From Hymenobacter gummosus (lineage in GTDB: Bacteria > Bacteroidota > Bacteroidia > Cytophagales > Hymenobacteraceae): 64,000 nucleotides of DNA. The stretch is from contig NZ_RXOF01000006.1 in NCBI RefSeq assembly GCF_003970915.1, positions 248,001 through 312,000 on the forward strand, in the 5' to 3' direction. The position numbers were made by a program, and so were the translations under genes. Within the stretch, counting starts at the first letter, position 1. Each line of letters opens with the position of its first letter. Below the pieces are notes generated by a model. That model did no database searches. It saw only the letters and a list, made by a program, of their open reading frames with translations, and was not told the DNA's origin. Below are positions 33,368-41,922 of this stretch, piece by piece.

Positions 33368-34510
33368 CTACACCGAGTCGTACACCGGCTCCCGGGCGGG
33401 GGCGGCTTCGGCAGTGGCCGGGCCGTCGGCCATCAGCATTCGGGCGGCTACGGGCGCGCCCACGAACTCGAAGCCGGGGCCGGCGTGCTGCCCGCTGCCG
33501 TCAGGAATGGGGTTTTTCAGCAGCTCAATGGCTTTGTACTTCAGGCTGAACATGAGCGTGACGGCCTGCAGCAGCGCGTCGGGGCGGCCGTTGAAGGCCT
33601 CGTGCAGCACGTTCATAAAGCCGGAGTACAGCTCGTTGAACTCGCTCATCAGCCCGGCCAGCTCCGAGCCGGCGGGCAGGTCCTGCTGCCGCGGGTTGGG
33701 CCGCATATCGTACACCTGCTCGTAGTCAACCAGCATTTCCGGGCCGGAAGGCTGGTCGCCGAATTTGTCGGTGGGGGCGTAGTAGCGCCGCTGCCTGATT
33801 TCGTTGAAGCGGTAGTAGTGCGCCACCTCGTAGGCCTGCCCGAAAGTGGTGTCGCCGTCGGAGAGGGAGTCGCCGCCCGCTTCGCCCTGATCCACGATGA
33901 GGCCCAGGGCCTGCTTGGCCGTTTTCAGGGAGTTGATGAACAGGGCCTCGCCGCCGCCGTTGTAGTAGTAGCGGGTGTCGACCTGCCGGGTCGCGTCGCC
34001 GCAGAACACCTGTTCCTCGCCGTACTGGGCGCAGGCGTCCTCCAGGGCCAGGATCAAATCGGCGTAGAACTCGCCGATGGTGCGGCCGGTCAAATCCACG
34101 TCGCGGAAGCCGCCGAGCAGCATACGGTCGGGGCGCCCGGCCAGCCGGCCGCTCGGTATCAGCCGGGCGGGCATCTCGATTTTGAGGAAGGTATCAACGG
34201 CCTCGGGCGAGAACTTGAGCAGGCCGATGGGAAACTGCCGGTCGGTAAACTTGAGCTTGATGGGGTACTCCGGCAGCAGCTCGGCCACGTTCAGCGCGGG
34301 CCGCCCACCGATGGCGTTGAGCACGTTGGCGGCCAGCGTCAGGTGCAGCATCTCCTCCATCACCACGCTGCGGATGACGTCGTAGGCCGCCTGGTTGGTG
34401 CCGGGCTTGATGGAATACATGGCCGTGAGGTAGGGCGGAATCGTGGAGAATTCCAGCTCAATGGCCTTCTGCAGTTCGTCGTGCAGGTGTTTCAGGGCTT
34501 GGTCCAGCAT
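33368..34510 (-). CDS. Ferritin-like protein, VioB/iminophenyl-pyruvate dimer synthase type
   Basis: A 380-residue protein of the ferritin-like domain family found at the N-terminus of VioB, StaD and RebD. Helix 1 has LQKAIELEFSTIPPYLTAMY and helix 2 YDVIRSVVMEEMLHLTLAAN, giving probable metal ligands E18/E20, E52/E53 and H56; a third helix pair has RRYYAPTDKFGDQPSG and AYEVAHYYRFNEI near 225-265. No signal peptide. Known relatives couple oxidised amino acids (indole-pyruvate imine) in pigment pathways; others are uncharacterised and lie by GMC oxidoreductases. It starts 28 bases after the GMC gene. It may oxidise or couple the product made by that enzyme; this is inference. Confidence 0.8.
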   Translation of the reverse strand: MLDQALKHLHDELQKAIELEFSTIPPYLTAMYSIKPGTNQAAYDVIRSVVMEEMLHLTLAANVLNAIGGRPALNVAELLPEYPIKLKFTDRQFPIGLLKFSPEAVDTFLKIEMPARLIPSGRLAGRPDRMLLGGFRDVDLTGRTIGEFYADLILALEDACAQYGEEQVFCGDATRQVDTRYYYNGGGEALFINSLKTAKQALGLIVDQGEAGGDSLSDGDTTFGQAYEVAHYYRFNEIRQRRYYAPTDKFGDQPSGPEMLVDYEQVYDMRPNPRQQDLPAGSELAGLMSEFNELYSGFMNVLHEAFNGRPDALLQAVTLMFSLKYKAIELLKNPIPDGSGQHAGPGFEFVGAPVAARMLMADGPATAEAAPAREPVYDSV

Positions 34511-34538
34511 AGGGAATAAGCGAATAGGGGAACGGATA

Positions 34539-36386
34539 CTACTCAGCCAAGGCGCTCAATTCAGCCCCGGCCAGCACCTTGTCGGCGGCAATGTCCTCCA
34601 GCAGGTTCCGGGCGGCCCAGAAGGTCAGCGCGGCCATGGTGAGCGTGGGGTTGGAGGTGGCAATGGTGGGCATGTTGCCGCAGCCGACCAGGTACAGGTT
34701 CGGGTGGTCCCAGCTGCGCTGCCGCGGGTCCACCACCGAGGTATCGGGGTCGGTGCCCATGCGGTGGGTGCCCACGTAGTGCCCGGCGCCGCGGTAGGAG
34801 TAGCCCTGGCCGCGGTAGGTCACGTGGCCGGCGTCGGCGGGGCTGTAGCTGGTGTAGTCGGTGGCCCAGAGGTGGTCGTAGATGGCATCCGACACCTGCT
34901 TGGCGGCCGCAAAGCCGGCGCTGGTGTAGTCGGTGATGGTGTAGTCGATGACGGGGCGGTAGTTGCCCAGCCGGTCCATGTAGTCCGGGTCGATGGTGAC
35001 GCGGTTGAATGGGTCGGGCAGCTGCTCCACCAGGAAGCCCAGGCGCACCTGGCCCTGGATAATGGCGTTCAGGCGCTGGCGCAGATCGGCCCCGTAGCGC
35101 CCCTCACCGTCGACCAGCTGATCCACCGAGCTGTAGGGCGCGCCGGTGGGCCAGTTCCAGCCCCAGTTGTCGATTTCGACGCGCCAGGCGGCCCCGTTGG
35201 CGCGAAACTCCCCGCCGCGCAACGACGGAATGCCCGAGGTGGAGCCCGGCCCGCGGAAGGGCCCGGTGGCCTCCGGCAACAGGGCCCAGGTCAGCAGCAC
35301 GGGGTGGTCCATGAGGTTGCGGCCCACCTGCCCGCTGCGGTTGGCCACGTTCGAGGCCAGCAGCAGCTTGGCGTTTTCGATGGCGTGGGCGGCCAGCACG
35401 TAGCGGGTGCCGCGGGCCACGTGGGTGGTGTAGGCGCCCGAGTTCTGGCTGTCGTAGTGCTTGTACTCGATGCCAGTGATGTAGCCGCTGCTGCCGTCGA
35501 CGAGTACCCGGCTGGCTACGCACTGGGTTTGCACTTCCACGTACGCGGGGTTGGCGGCGGCCAGGGTTTTCCAGGCGTTGTATTTGGCCTGCACCGGGCA
35601 GATGGGCACGCAGCTGGAGTTGCCCTGGCAGCGCTGCCCGAGGTCGGGCCGGCCCACGGCGCCCACCGGCACGTAGCCTTCCCCGTTGTTGTAGGCCGGG
35701 TTGGGCATGCCGTTGCGGCCCTGCGGCGTGCTGACTACCCGCACCGGGTAAGCCTGCCCGTCGCGCTCCACCTGCAGGTCGGCCAGCTTCTCCGTGAGCC
35801 ACATATCGAGGTAGCTCTGCGGGATTTTGTGCATCGGAAACACGTAGCCCGGGCTGAAGTGCAGACCCAGAAACTGCTGGTCCTCCACGTCGGCCGACAC
35901 GCCGATTTCGCGCTCCGCCATTTCGTAGTAGGGCAGCAAATCGTCGTAGGAAATGGGCCAGTCGACGCCGCGGCCGTAGCGCGAGTGCAGCTCAAAATCC
36001 TCGGGCAGCATGCGCAGGGTGGTGCCCAGCCAGTGCAGGGTGGTGCCGCCCAGGGCGCGGGTGTAGTCGCTGCCGTAGGAGTTGGGGCCGCGCTGCACGA
36101 AGTAGCCGGCGGTGTTGGGCACCGGCGGCGCGATGGGCGCCGTGTCGAGCACCGAGGGCTGCGGGGCGTTGGGGTTGTCGGGGTAGGGCGCGTTGGGCAC
36201 CTTGATGTTGGCCCGGTAATACTCGTCGAGGTAGGCCAGGTAGCTGTCGTAGGGCAGCGTCGGGTCGCCGGCGCCGGCTTCCAGCACCAGCACCCGCTGC
36301 TGCTGGTGGCTGAGCTGCTTGGCCATGATGGCGCCGGCAATGCCGCCGCCGACGATGACCACGTCGTAGTGTTCGAGTTTGTGCAT
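34539..36386 (-). CDS. GMC family FAD-dependent oxidoreductase
   Basis: A 615-residue flavoenzyme. N-terminal FAD-binding motif YDVVIVGGGIAGAIMAKQLS with the ribose-binding LVLEAG, then ALGGTTLHWLGTTLRM, a Cys-rich insert (QGNSSCVPICPVQAKYNA) typical of gluconate/sorbitol/cellobiose-type dehydrogenases, and the C-terminal GMC block THRMGTDPDTSVVD plus NLYLVGCGNMPTIATSNPTL. The likely catalytic His lies in HYVGTHRMG. Such enzymes oxidise alcohols or sugars at C-OH and pass electrons to a cytochrome when a small subunit is present, as here (36417-36854 and 30124-31572). No signal peptide is visible, so it is cytoplasmic or exported with the small subunit; the small subunit lacks a Tat motif. 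Substrate unknown. Confidence 0.9.
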   Translation of the reverse strand: MHKLEHYDVVIVGGGIAGAIMAKQLSHQQQRVLVLEAGAGDPTLPYDSYLAYLDEYYRANIKVPNAPYPDNPNAPQPSVLDTAPIAPPVPNTAGYFVQRGPNSYGSDYTRALGGTTLHWLGTTLRMLPEDFELHSRYGRGVDWPISYDDLLPYYEMAEREIGVSADVEDQQFLGLHFSPGYVFPMHKIPQSYLDMWLTEKLADLQVERDGQAYPVRVVSTPQGRNGMPNPAYNNGEGYVPVGAVGRPDLGQRCQGNSSCVPICPVQAKYNAWKTLAAANPAYVEVQTQCVASRVLVDGSSGYITGIEYKHYDSQNSGAYTTHVARGTRYVLAAHAIENAKLLLASNVANRSGQVGRNLMDHPVLLTWALLPEATGPFRGPGSTSGIPSLRGGEFRANGAAWRVEIDNWGWNWPTGAPYSSVDQLVDGEGRYGADLRQRLNAIIQGQVRLGFLVEQLPDPFNRVTIDPDYMDRLGNYRPVIDYTITDYTSAGFAAAKQVSDAIYDHLWATDYTSYSPADAGHVTYRGQGYSYRGAGHYVGTHRMGTDPDTSVVDPRQRSWDHPNLYLVGCGNMPTIATSNPTLTMAALTFWAARNLLEDIAADKVLAGAELSALAE

Positions 36387-36416
36387 AGGGGAACAGGCTG
36401 CGGGAGGAGACGATGC

Positions 36417-36854
36417 TTAGTGAGTATGCCCGGCCGGGGCCTCGGCCCACACGCCGTAGCCCAGGGGCTTGCCGCCCATGGGGTGCGCGCCGATGGCCTT
36501 CCACATCAGCCCTTCGAGGTAAGTCTCGGCGCTGATGACGCGCGGCACGTTGTCGACGGGGGCCACGGGCAGGCGCAGCACCACGGCCGGCGGCAACTGC
36601 TCCCAGCTGCCGGTGTACCAGAGCTTGATGACATTGCGGGCCAGCGGGCCGTAGAGCGGGTGGGCCAGCAGCCGCGGCAGCCCGGCCTCGCCGCCCGGCT
36701 CGTAAGCGGCCAGCAGCTCGTCGACGGTAGCTTGACTCAGGATGTGGACCAGGGCGTCGTAGTAGGTATCGGCGACGCCGGTGCCGAATAGCTCGACCAG
36801 CGAAAAGCCGGTCAGGGCACTGGAAAAGGCCATAAAGGCCGTGGGGGCGGGCAT
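36417..36854 (-). CDS. Sorbitol/gluconate dehydrogenase-like small subunit
   Basis: A 145-residue helical protein 30 bases upstream of the GMC gene and first of its operon. The segments FMAFSSALTGFSLVELFGTG, ADTYYDALVHILSQATVDEL, PLARNVIKLWYTGSWEQLP and VISAETYLEGLMWKAIGAHP match the small-subunit family of membrane-linked sugar dehydrogenases (FdhS/SldS-like; related to gluconate dehydrogenase subunit 3). In known enzymes the subunit helps folding or export of the GMC subunit. Here no Tat or Sec signal is visible. The last line of the protein has a His-tailed end (AGHTH). Confidence 0.75.
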   Translation of the reverse strand: MPAPTAFMAFSSALTGFSLVELFGTGVADTYYDALVHILSQATVDELLAAYEPGGEAGLPRLLAHPLYGPLARNVIKLWYTGSWEQLPPAVVLRLPVAPVDNVPRVISAETYLEGLMWKAIGAHPMGGKPLGYGVWAEAPAGHTH

Positions 36855-37587
36855 AGCGTGGAGCTAGGGTTTGGGAAGGACAGCTTCAGGCACTATCAGC
36901 TTCCTGGCCACCGGCGCCAGACCCGCCACCGGTATGGCAGGTCTGCGCCGGGGCGCGTCGGCCCGACGATAAGCATAGCCCGACCCACCGGCTGCAGGTG
37001 AATCAGCCAGGGCGGCAAGGCCGGCGAAGTAATTTTGATGGGCAGCGGGGCTGCAACCCCGGCCGGCTCAAAACACCTGCCTGCGTTTCGGCGCGGCCCA
37101 GGGCAGCGGAAACGGCTTATCGTCGGCCCGCCTCGTCGGCCTGCTCAGGGGCAGGGCGGCAAGGGAAGCCAGTAGTTGCAGGACAGGTGTGTGAGAGGGA
37201 GCGGGAGCGGCGCAACGGCCCGGAAAGCGGGCCGGCGTTCAAGTTTAAGCAAAATTATTGTCGAGATAATCACATCCGCTAAATATTCTCATAATGGGAA
37301 TATTTGGTACCTGAAAAGCATATGAGCGAAACTATGTTTTGTGGGCCTGTGGATAGACTGTGGCTGCCAATAGTTCAGCGCAGGAGCTCTGATCAGGCCT
37401 TTGCGGTGCTGGCAGGAGGAGGGTATATTCAGGAGGGCACCGCACCGGATTAGCTTCTAGCCCTGAGGCACGGCGCCGCGCCGCAGACACCTTGCGCAGC
37501 TAGCCGCAACGCGCCGCTTACCTTGCAGCCTAAGCCCGACCGCGCCGTCTTTCGGCCCAACCTTTCTACTCCCCTACCCTTTACCCC
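36855..37587. other. 733-base divergent intergenic region
   Basis: Between the GMC cluster (minus) and the M13 peptidase gene (plus). It includes an imperfect inverted repeat at 36911-36951 (CCGGCGCCAGACC / GGTCTGCGCCGG) and an AT-rich part at 37236-37330 where the peptidase promoter and possibly the cluster's own promoter should lie. No gene is supported. Confidence 0.5.
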
Positions 37588-39645
37588 ATGACTCAGCTTT
37601 CCGCCATCGGCCGCTGGCTGCTGGCCGCACCCCTGGCTGGTTCCGCCCTGCTCGTCGGCTGCCAGTCGGGCGGCTCCGCCGCCGCCAAGCCCGACGTGCT
37701 GCAGGCCAGCCTCGACACCACCGCCCGCCCCGGCGACGACTTTTTCCAGTACGCCAACGGCACCTGGCTCAAGCAGCACCCCATTCCGGCTTCGGAAAGC
37801 AACTGGGGCATCGGCAAGGAGGTGCAGAACGAGGTGTACGCCCGCCTGCGCGCCCTGAGCGAAGACGCCGCGAAGGCCAAAGCGGCCGATGGCAGCACCC
37901 AGCAGAAAATCGGCGACTTCTGGGCCACCGGCATGGACTCCGCCGCCATCGACAAGCAGGGCGCCGCCCCGCTCAAGGCCGAGCTGGACCGCATTGCCGC
38001 CATCCGCTCCGGCGCCGACGTGCCGGCCGTGGTGGCCCGCCTCCAGATGATTGGCGTCGACGCCCTCATCGGCCCCGGCGTGGCGCAGGACGCCAAGAAC
38101 AGCGAGAAAATGGCGCTGTACCTGTATCAAAGCGGCCTGGGTTTGCCCAACCGCGACTACTACTTCAACAAGGACGCCCGCACGGCCGGCATCCGCCGCG
38201 CCTACCCCCGCCACGTGCAGCGCATGCTGCAGCTGCTGGGCCAGGACTCCCTCACGGCCAAGCAGAACGCGGCCCGGGTGCTGGCGCTGGAAACCAAGCT
38301 GGCTGCCTCCTCGCGCAAGCTCGAAGCCCTGCGCGACCCGTACGCCAACTACAACAAGATGGCCGTGGCCGAGCTGCCCAAGCTCACGCCGGGCCTCGAC
38401 TGGCGCCCGGTGCTCGGGCAGATGCAGCTGGGCAAGGTGGACACGGTCATCGTGGGCCAGCCGGAGTTCTACCGCACGGTGGGCCAGCTGCTGAAGTCGG
38501 CGCCGGCGGAGGACTGGCGCGCTTACCTGCAGTGGCAACTGGTGCACGCCTACGCCCCCACGCTCAGCCAGGACTTCGACCAGGAAAACTTCCGCTTCTA
38601 CGGCTCCATCCTGCAGGGCAGCAAGCAGCAGCGCCCCCGCTGGAAGCGCGTGCTCGACGCCGAGGAATCGGCTATGGGCGAGGCGCTGGGGCAGCTGTTC
38701 GTGAAGGAGTACTTCACGCCGGCCACCAAGCAGCGCTACGAGCAGCTCACCGAAAACGTGGTGGTGGCCTTCCGCGAGCATATTCAGCAGCTCGACTGGA
38801 TGAGCCCCGCCACCAAGCAGAAGGCCCTGGTGAAGCTCAACAGCATTACCAAGAAAGTCGGCTACCCGGATAAGTGGAAGGACTACTCCTCGCTGGACGT
38901 GAAGCGCGACTCGTACGCGCAGAACGTGATGCGCGCCAACGAGTGGAAGTACCGCTACAACATCAGCAAGCTGGGCAAGCCCGTGGACCGCACCGAGTGG
39001 GACATGACGCCGCAGACCTACAACGCCTATTACAACCCCTCGAACAACGAGATTGTGCTGCCGGCGGCCATTTTTGCCATTCCGGGCGTGAAGGATGAGG
39101 ACGCCGACGACGCGACCATCTACGGCTACGCCGGGGCCAGCACCATCGGCCACGAGCTGACCCACGGCTTCGACGACGAGGGCAGCCAGTTCGACGAGAA
39201 GGGCAACCTGCGCGACTGGTGGACCAAGCAGGACCGGGCCGAGTTTAAGAAGCGCGTCAACCAGATTGTGCGCCAGTTCAACGGCTACACCGTGCTCGAC
39301 TCCCTGCACATCAACGGGCAGGCCACGGCGGGCGAAAACATTGCCGACCTGGGCGGCATCGTCATTGCCTACGACGCGTTCAAAAAGACCGAGCAGTTCA
39401 AGAAGGGCGAGAAAATCGGTGGCCTCACGCCCCAGCAGCGCTACTTCCTGGGCTACGCCCTGGGCTGGCAAAGCCACCAGCGCGACGAGCAGCTGGCCCA
39501 GCGCATCATGACCGACGTGCACTCCCCGGCCAAGTACCGCGTGAACGGCCCCATGGCCGACGTGCCCGCTTTCTACGAGGCCTTCAACGTGCAGCCCGGC
39601 CAGCAGCTCTACCGCGCCGATTCGGCCCGGGTCCGCATCTGGTAG
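37588..39645 (+). CDS. M13 family (neprilysin/PepO-like) zinc metallopeptidase lipoprotein
   Basis: A 685-residue exported endopeptidase, full length for the family. A signal peptide ends in lipobox Cys25 (GSALLVGC). The N-terminal M13 domain (about 40-400: GDDFFQYANGTWLKQHPIPA, LPNRDYYFN) is followed by the catalytic domain with the zinc site HELTH at 522-526 (STIGHELTHGFDDEGSQF), the third ligand E583 in AGENIADLGG, the substrate motif NAYYNPSNNEIVLPAAI, and the conserved C-terminal Trp (RVRIW). Cleaves peptides of moderate size in the periplasm or at the cell surface. Monocistronic; a strong terminator is at 39817-39857. Confidence 0.95.
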   Translation: MTQLSAIGRWLLAAPLAGSALLVGCQSGGSAAAKPDVLQASLDTTARPGDDFFQYANGTWLKQHPIPASESNWGIGKEVQNEVYARLRALSEDAAKAKAADGSTQQKIGDFWATGMDSAAIDKQGAAPLKAELDRIAAIRSGADVPAVVARLQMIGVDALIGPGVAQDAKNSEKMALYLYQSGLGLPNRDYYFNKDARTAGIRRAYPRHVQRMLQLLGQDSLTAKQNAARVLALETKLAASSRKLEALRDPYANYNKMAVAELPKLTPGLDWRPVLGQMQLGKVDTVIVGQPEFYRTVGQLLKSAPAEDWRAYLQWQLVHAYAPTLSQDFDQENFRFYGSILQGSKQQRPRWKRVLDAEESAMGEALGQLFVKEYFTPATKQRYEQLTENVVVAFREHIQQLDWMSPATKQKALVKLNSITKKVGYPDKWKDYSSLDVKRDSYAQNVMRANEWKYRYNISKLGKPVDRTEWDMTPQTYNAYYNPSNNEIVLPAAIFAIPGVKDEDADDATIYGYAGASTIGHELTHGFDDEGSQFDEKGNLRDWWTKQDRAEFKKRVNQIVRQFNGYTVLDSLHINGQATAGENIADLGGIVIAYDAFKKTEQFKKGEKIGGLTPQQRYFLGYALGWQSHQRDEQLAQRIMTDVHSPAKYRVNGPMADVPAFYEAFNVQPGQQLYRADSARVRIW

Positions 39646-39676
39646 TCCATTCGGCTGACGTTGAAAGCAAAAGGAA

Positions 39677-39788
39677 CGTCATGTCGAGCTTGTCGAGACA
39701 TCTCGCTGTATAGTAATTCTCTCGTTGAACGATTGAGTTGCTATCTGCCATCCGCACGCGAGATGTCTCGACTTCGCTCGACATGACG
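39677..39788. repeat. GTCATGTCGAG intergenic repeat, best-paired short copy
   Basis: Arms CGTCATGTCGAGCTTGTCGA...CTCGC and GCGAGATGTCTCGACTTCGC...CGACATGACG pair along about 30 bases with few mismatches; the centre has GTAATTCTCTCGTTGAACG and TTGCTATCTGCC. It lies between the peptidase stop and its terminator. Confidence 0.7.
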
Positions 39789-39816
39789 GTCTAGTGCACT
39801 AACGTTCTAGTGGAAG

Positions 39817-39857
39817 AAAAGCCAACCAGCCCTGGGGCTGGTTGGCTTTTTTATTTT
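39817..39857 (+). terminator. Terminator of the M13 peptidase gene
   Basis: Stem AAAGCCAACCAGCC / GGCTGGTTGGCTTT (39818-39831, 39836-39849) with a T-run (39847-39852). Confidence 0.85.
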
Positions 39858-39906
39858 CGCCGGCCGGTGGCGCCCTCCGTATGCCCGCTTACCCGCCCTG
39901 CCCGCC

Positions 39907-40614
39907 ATGAGTCTGCTTTCCGTCAGCATCATCATCCCCGCCTACAACGAGGCCGGCCACATCGGCCCGCTGCTGCGCTACCTGCGTGAGGCGGCGGGGC
40001 CGGACGAGCAGGGGCTGGAAATCCTGGTGGCCGACGGGCAGAGCACCGACGCCACCGCCGCCGAAGCCGCCGCGGCCGGCGCCCGGGTGCTGCCGTGCCC
40101 GCAGCGCGGCCGGGCCGCCCAGATGAACCACGGCGCCGCCCAGGCCCGCGGGGAGCTGCTGTACTTCCTGCACGCCGACACCTTCCCGCCCGCCGACTTT
40201 CTGGCGCGCATCCGCCGGGCCGCGGCCCAGGGCTACGGCAGCGGCTGCTTCCGCCTGCGCTTCGACCACCCGCACTGGTTTCTGCGGCTGAACGCCTGGT
40301 TTACGCGCTTCCCGGCCGACATCATCCGCTTCGGCGACCAAAGCCTGTTCGTGCACCGCGCCGTGTTTGAGCGGGCCGGCGGCTTCCGCACCGATATGCT
40401 CGTGCTCGAAGACCAGGAAATCATCGGGCGGCTGCGGCGCCACGGCCGCTTCGTGGTGCTACCAGCCACGGTGACGACCTCGGCGCGCAAGTACCTGGTC
40501 AACGGCGTATTCCGGCTGCAGGGAATATTCGCGCTGCTCTGCGTGCTTTACCGCCTGGGCGCCTCGCAGCCGCGGCTGGTGCAGGTGTACCGCGCCCTGA
40601 TTCGCTGGGGCTGA
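39907..40614 (+). CDS. TIGR04283-type glycosyltransferase (family 2)
   Basis: A 235-residue cytosolic GT-A fold glycosyltransferase. The start LLSVSIIIPAYNEAGHIGPL, the nucleotide-binding ILVADGQSTDATAAEA, the acidic metal motif FLHADTFPP, and the acceptor region LVLEDQEIIGRLRRHG match the TIGR04283 group, named for arsenosugar biosynthesis in clusters with other partners. None of the usual partners (TIGR04282-type transferase, radical SAM) is adjacent, so the arsenic link is not supported here. It may glycosylate another small molecule or lipid. A hydrophobic stretch near the end (LQGIFALLCVLYRLG) suggests membrane contact. It ends 64 bases before a convergent gene. Confidence 0.8.
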   Translation: MSLLSVSIIIPAYNEAGHIGPLLRYLREAAGPDEQGLEILVADGQSTDATAAEAAAAGARVLPCPQRGRAAQMNHGAAQARGELLYFLHADTFPPADFLARIRRAAAQGYGSGCFRLRFDHPHWFLRLNAWFTRFPADIIRFGDQSLFVHRAVFERAGGFRTDMLVLEDQEIIGRLRRHGRFVVLPATVTTSARKYLVNGVFRLQGIFALLCVLYRLGASQPRLVQVYRALIRWG

Positions 40615-40677
40615 TTCATAGCCCACAGTTTCGCTGACAATATCGTTGGCTACGCCGACCTTCGGCTCTACGCCCGC

Positions 40678-41751
40678 TTACGGGCGCGGGGCCGAGCGGC
40701 GGCGCGTCCAGCGGCGGCGCAGCGGGTTGTCCAGGGGCAGGTTGCCGGTCCAGTCGGCGCCCTGGGTTTGCTGGTACTGCTGGTAACGCTCCGGCTCGAT
40801 GCGGCGGCGGTCGACGAAGAACAGGCCACCGCGGAAGCCGCGCCGCCGCACCCAGTTGTTGATCAGAAACGCGTGCAGCCGCTCCAGGGAGTGAAAGCCG
40901 CGGGTGGGCACGCCGTAGTCGCCCTGGAAGTACAGGCCCGGCGTGAGCGGCGGCCGCACGATACTGGCCGCGTCGCCGTGGCGCAGGCGGCTGATATCGG
41001 CCACCCAGGCGCCGTTGATGATGTTGGAGGCCGGGTAGGGCGAGGGGTTGCCCCACATGACCTTGCGGCCGGCCCCATTCACGTTGGCAAACCAGGGCAG
41101 GTGCGACATCACGAAGGCCGAGAAGTAGGCAAACTCGGCCGGGTCGTAGTTCCGCTCCCGGAACACCAGCGTCACCTCCCGCCGCTCCGTGCGGATCAGG
41201 CGGCGCAGCTCCTTGCGGAAGCGCGTATCGGCCAGGTAGTGCATGGCCTCGGCGAAGGTGTTGAACAGCAGCACCAGCCCATTGTAGTGCACCGCGCCGT
41301 GCAGGTAGTTGATGGCGTGGGGCATGCGCCGCTGCGGGCCGTGGGCTATTTCCGGCGTCGGCACCGATTTGCGCACCATGGCGGCCAGAAACCGTCCCAC
41401 CTTGCCCACAATGGCCTCGTCGGACTCGGGCGCGTAGCCGGGCCGGGCCCACTCGGTGCCCACCGGCGTGCGGAAAGCAATGTTGCGGGCCCACACCGGC
41501 TCCTCGGTGCCGGGCATCAGGCCGGTCACCCAGGGGTGCTCGGCGCTCAGCAGGCCGGCCGGCATGCGGTGAATCGAGAGCAGCCGCATCACGTGCAGGG
41601 CCCCGCCGGTGTTGTGAATCAGGTTGCCGCGCACCACGTTCTGGGTCATGAAGAAGGCTTCCTTCACCCGGTCGCGCTTGCGGGGTTTGGGCGCGGCGGC
41701 GAAGTGAACCGGGGCGGCCGGGGGCACGAGGGTATCGGGAGCGGAAGTCAT
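40678..41751 (-). CDS. Uncharacterised 357-aa protein
   Basis: I do not recognise this protein. It has no signal peptide or transmembrane helix. It starts with a Pro/Ala-rich stretch (about 1-25), then a compact, aromatic- and Arg-rich sequence (VKEAFFMTQNVVRGNLIHNT, RMPHAINYLHGAVHYNGLVL, AYFSAFVMSHLPWFANVN, LYFQGDYGVPTRGFHSLERL) and ends in an Arg-rich tail (RRRWTRRRSAPRP). Codon use looks like that of neighbours, and the frame is long with few alternatives, so it is a real gene. The middle RKELRRLIRTERREVTLVFR could bind nucleic acid or lipids. It is convergent with the glycosyltransferase gene. Function unknown. Confidence 0.7.
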   Translation of the reverse strand: MTSAPDTLVPPAAPVHFAAAPKPRKRDRVKEAFFMTQNVVRGNLIHNTGGALHVMRLLSIHRMPAGLLSAEHPWVTGLMPGTEEPVWARNIAFRTPVGTEWARPGYAPESDEAIVGKVGRFLAAMVRKSVPTPEIAHGPQRRMPHAINYLHGAVHYNGLVLLFNTFAEAMHYLADTRFRKELRRLIRTERREVTLVFRERNYDPAEFAYFSAFVMSHLPWFANVNGAGRKVMWGNPSPYPASNIINGAWVADISRLRHGDAASIVRPPLTPGLYFQGDYGVPTRGFHSLERLHAFLINNWVRRRGFRGGLFFVDRRRIEPERYQQYQQTQGADWTGNLPLDNPLRRRWTRRRSAPRP

Positions 41752-41861
41752 CGGACGAAGAACGGATGGAACGGAAACTAACTACCCAATATAGTGACAA
41801 TAGCCCTCCGTCCCGCGCGCTGCGCGCCCTCACACCTTCGCCTGCCGCGCCGGCCCCCAAC

Positions 41862-41893
41862 AAAAACCGCCCGGCTGACGAGCCGGGCGGTTT
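41862..41893 (-). terminator. Terminator of the T9SS surface protein gene
   Basis: Stem AACCGCCCGGCT / AGCCGGGCGGTT around GACG (41865-41876, 41881-41892); the complement of AAAAA at 41862-41866 gives the T-run on the minus strand. Confidence 0.8.
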
Positions 41894-41922
41894 CGATATA
41901 CCGTCAGAAGTTAAGCAGCTGA

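Noticed and set aside
34539-36854. Classical gluconate dehydrogenase operon
   Set aside because: The small subunit and GMC subunit fit, but the usual di- or tri-haem cytochrome subunit is replaced by a single-haem lipoprotein and three unrelated genes intervene.
39907-40614. Arsenosugar biosynthesis cluster
   Set aside because: Only the TIGR04283-type transferase is present; none of the usual partner genes is adjacent.
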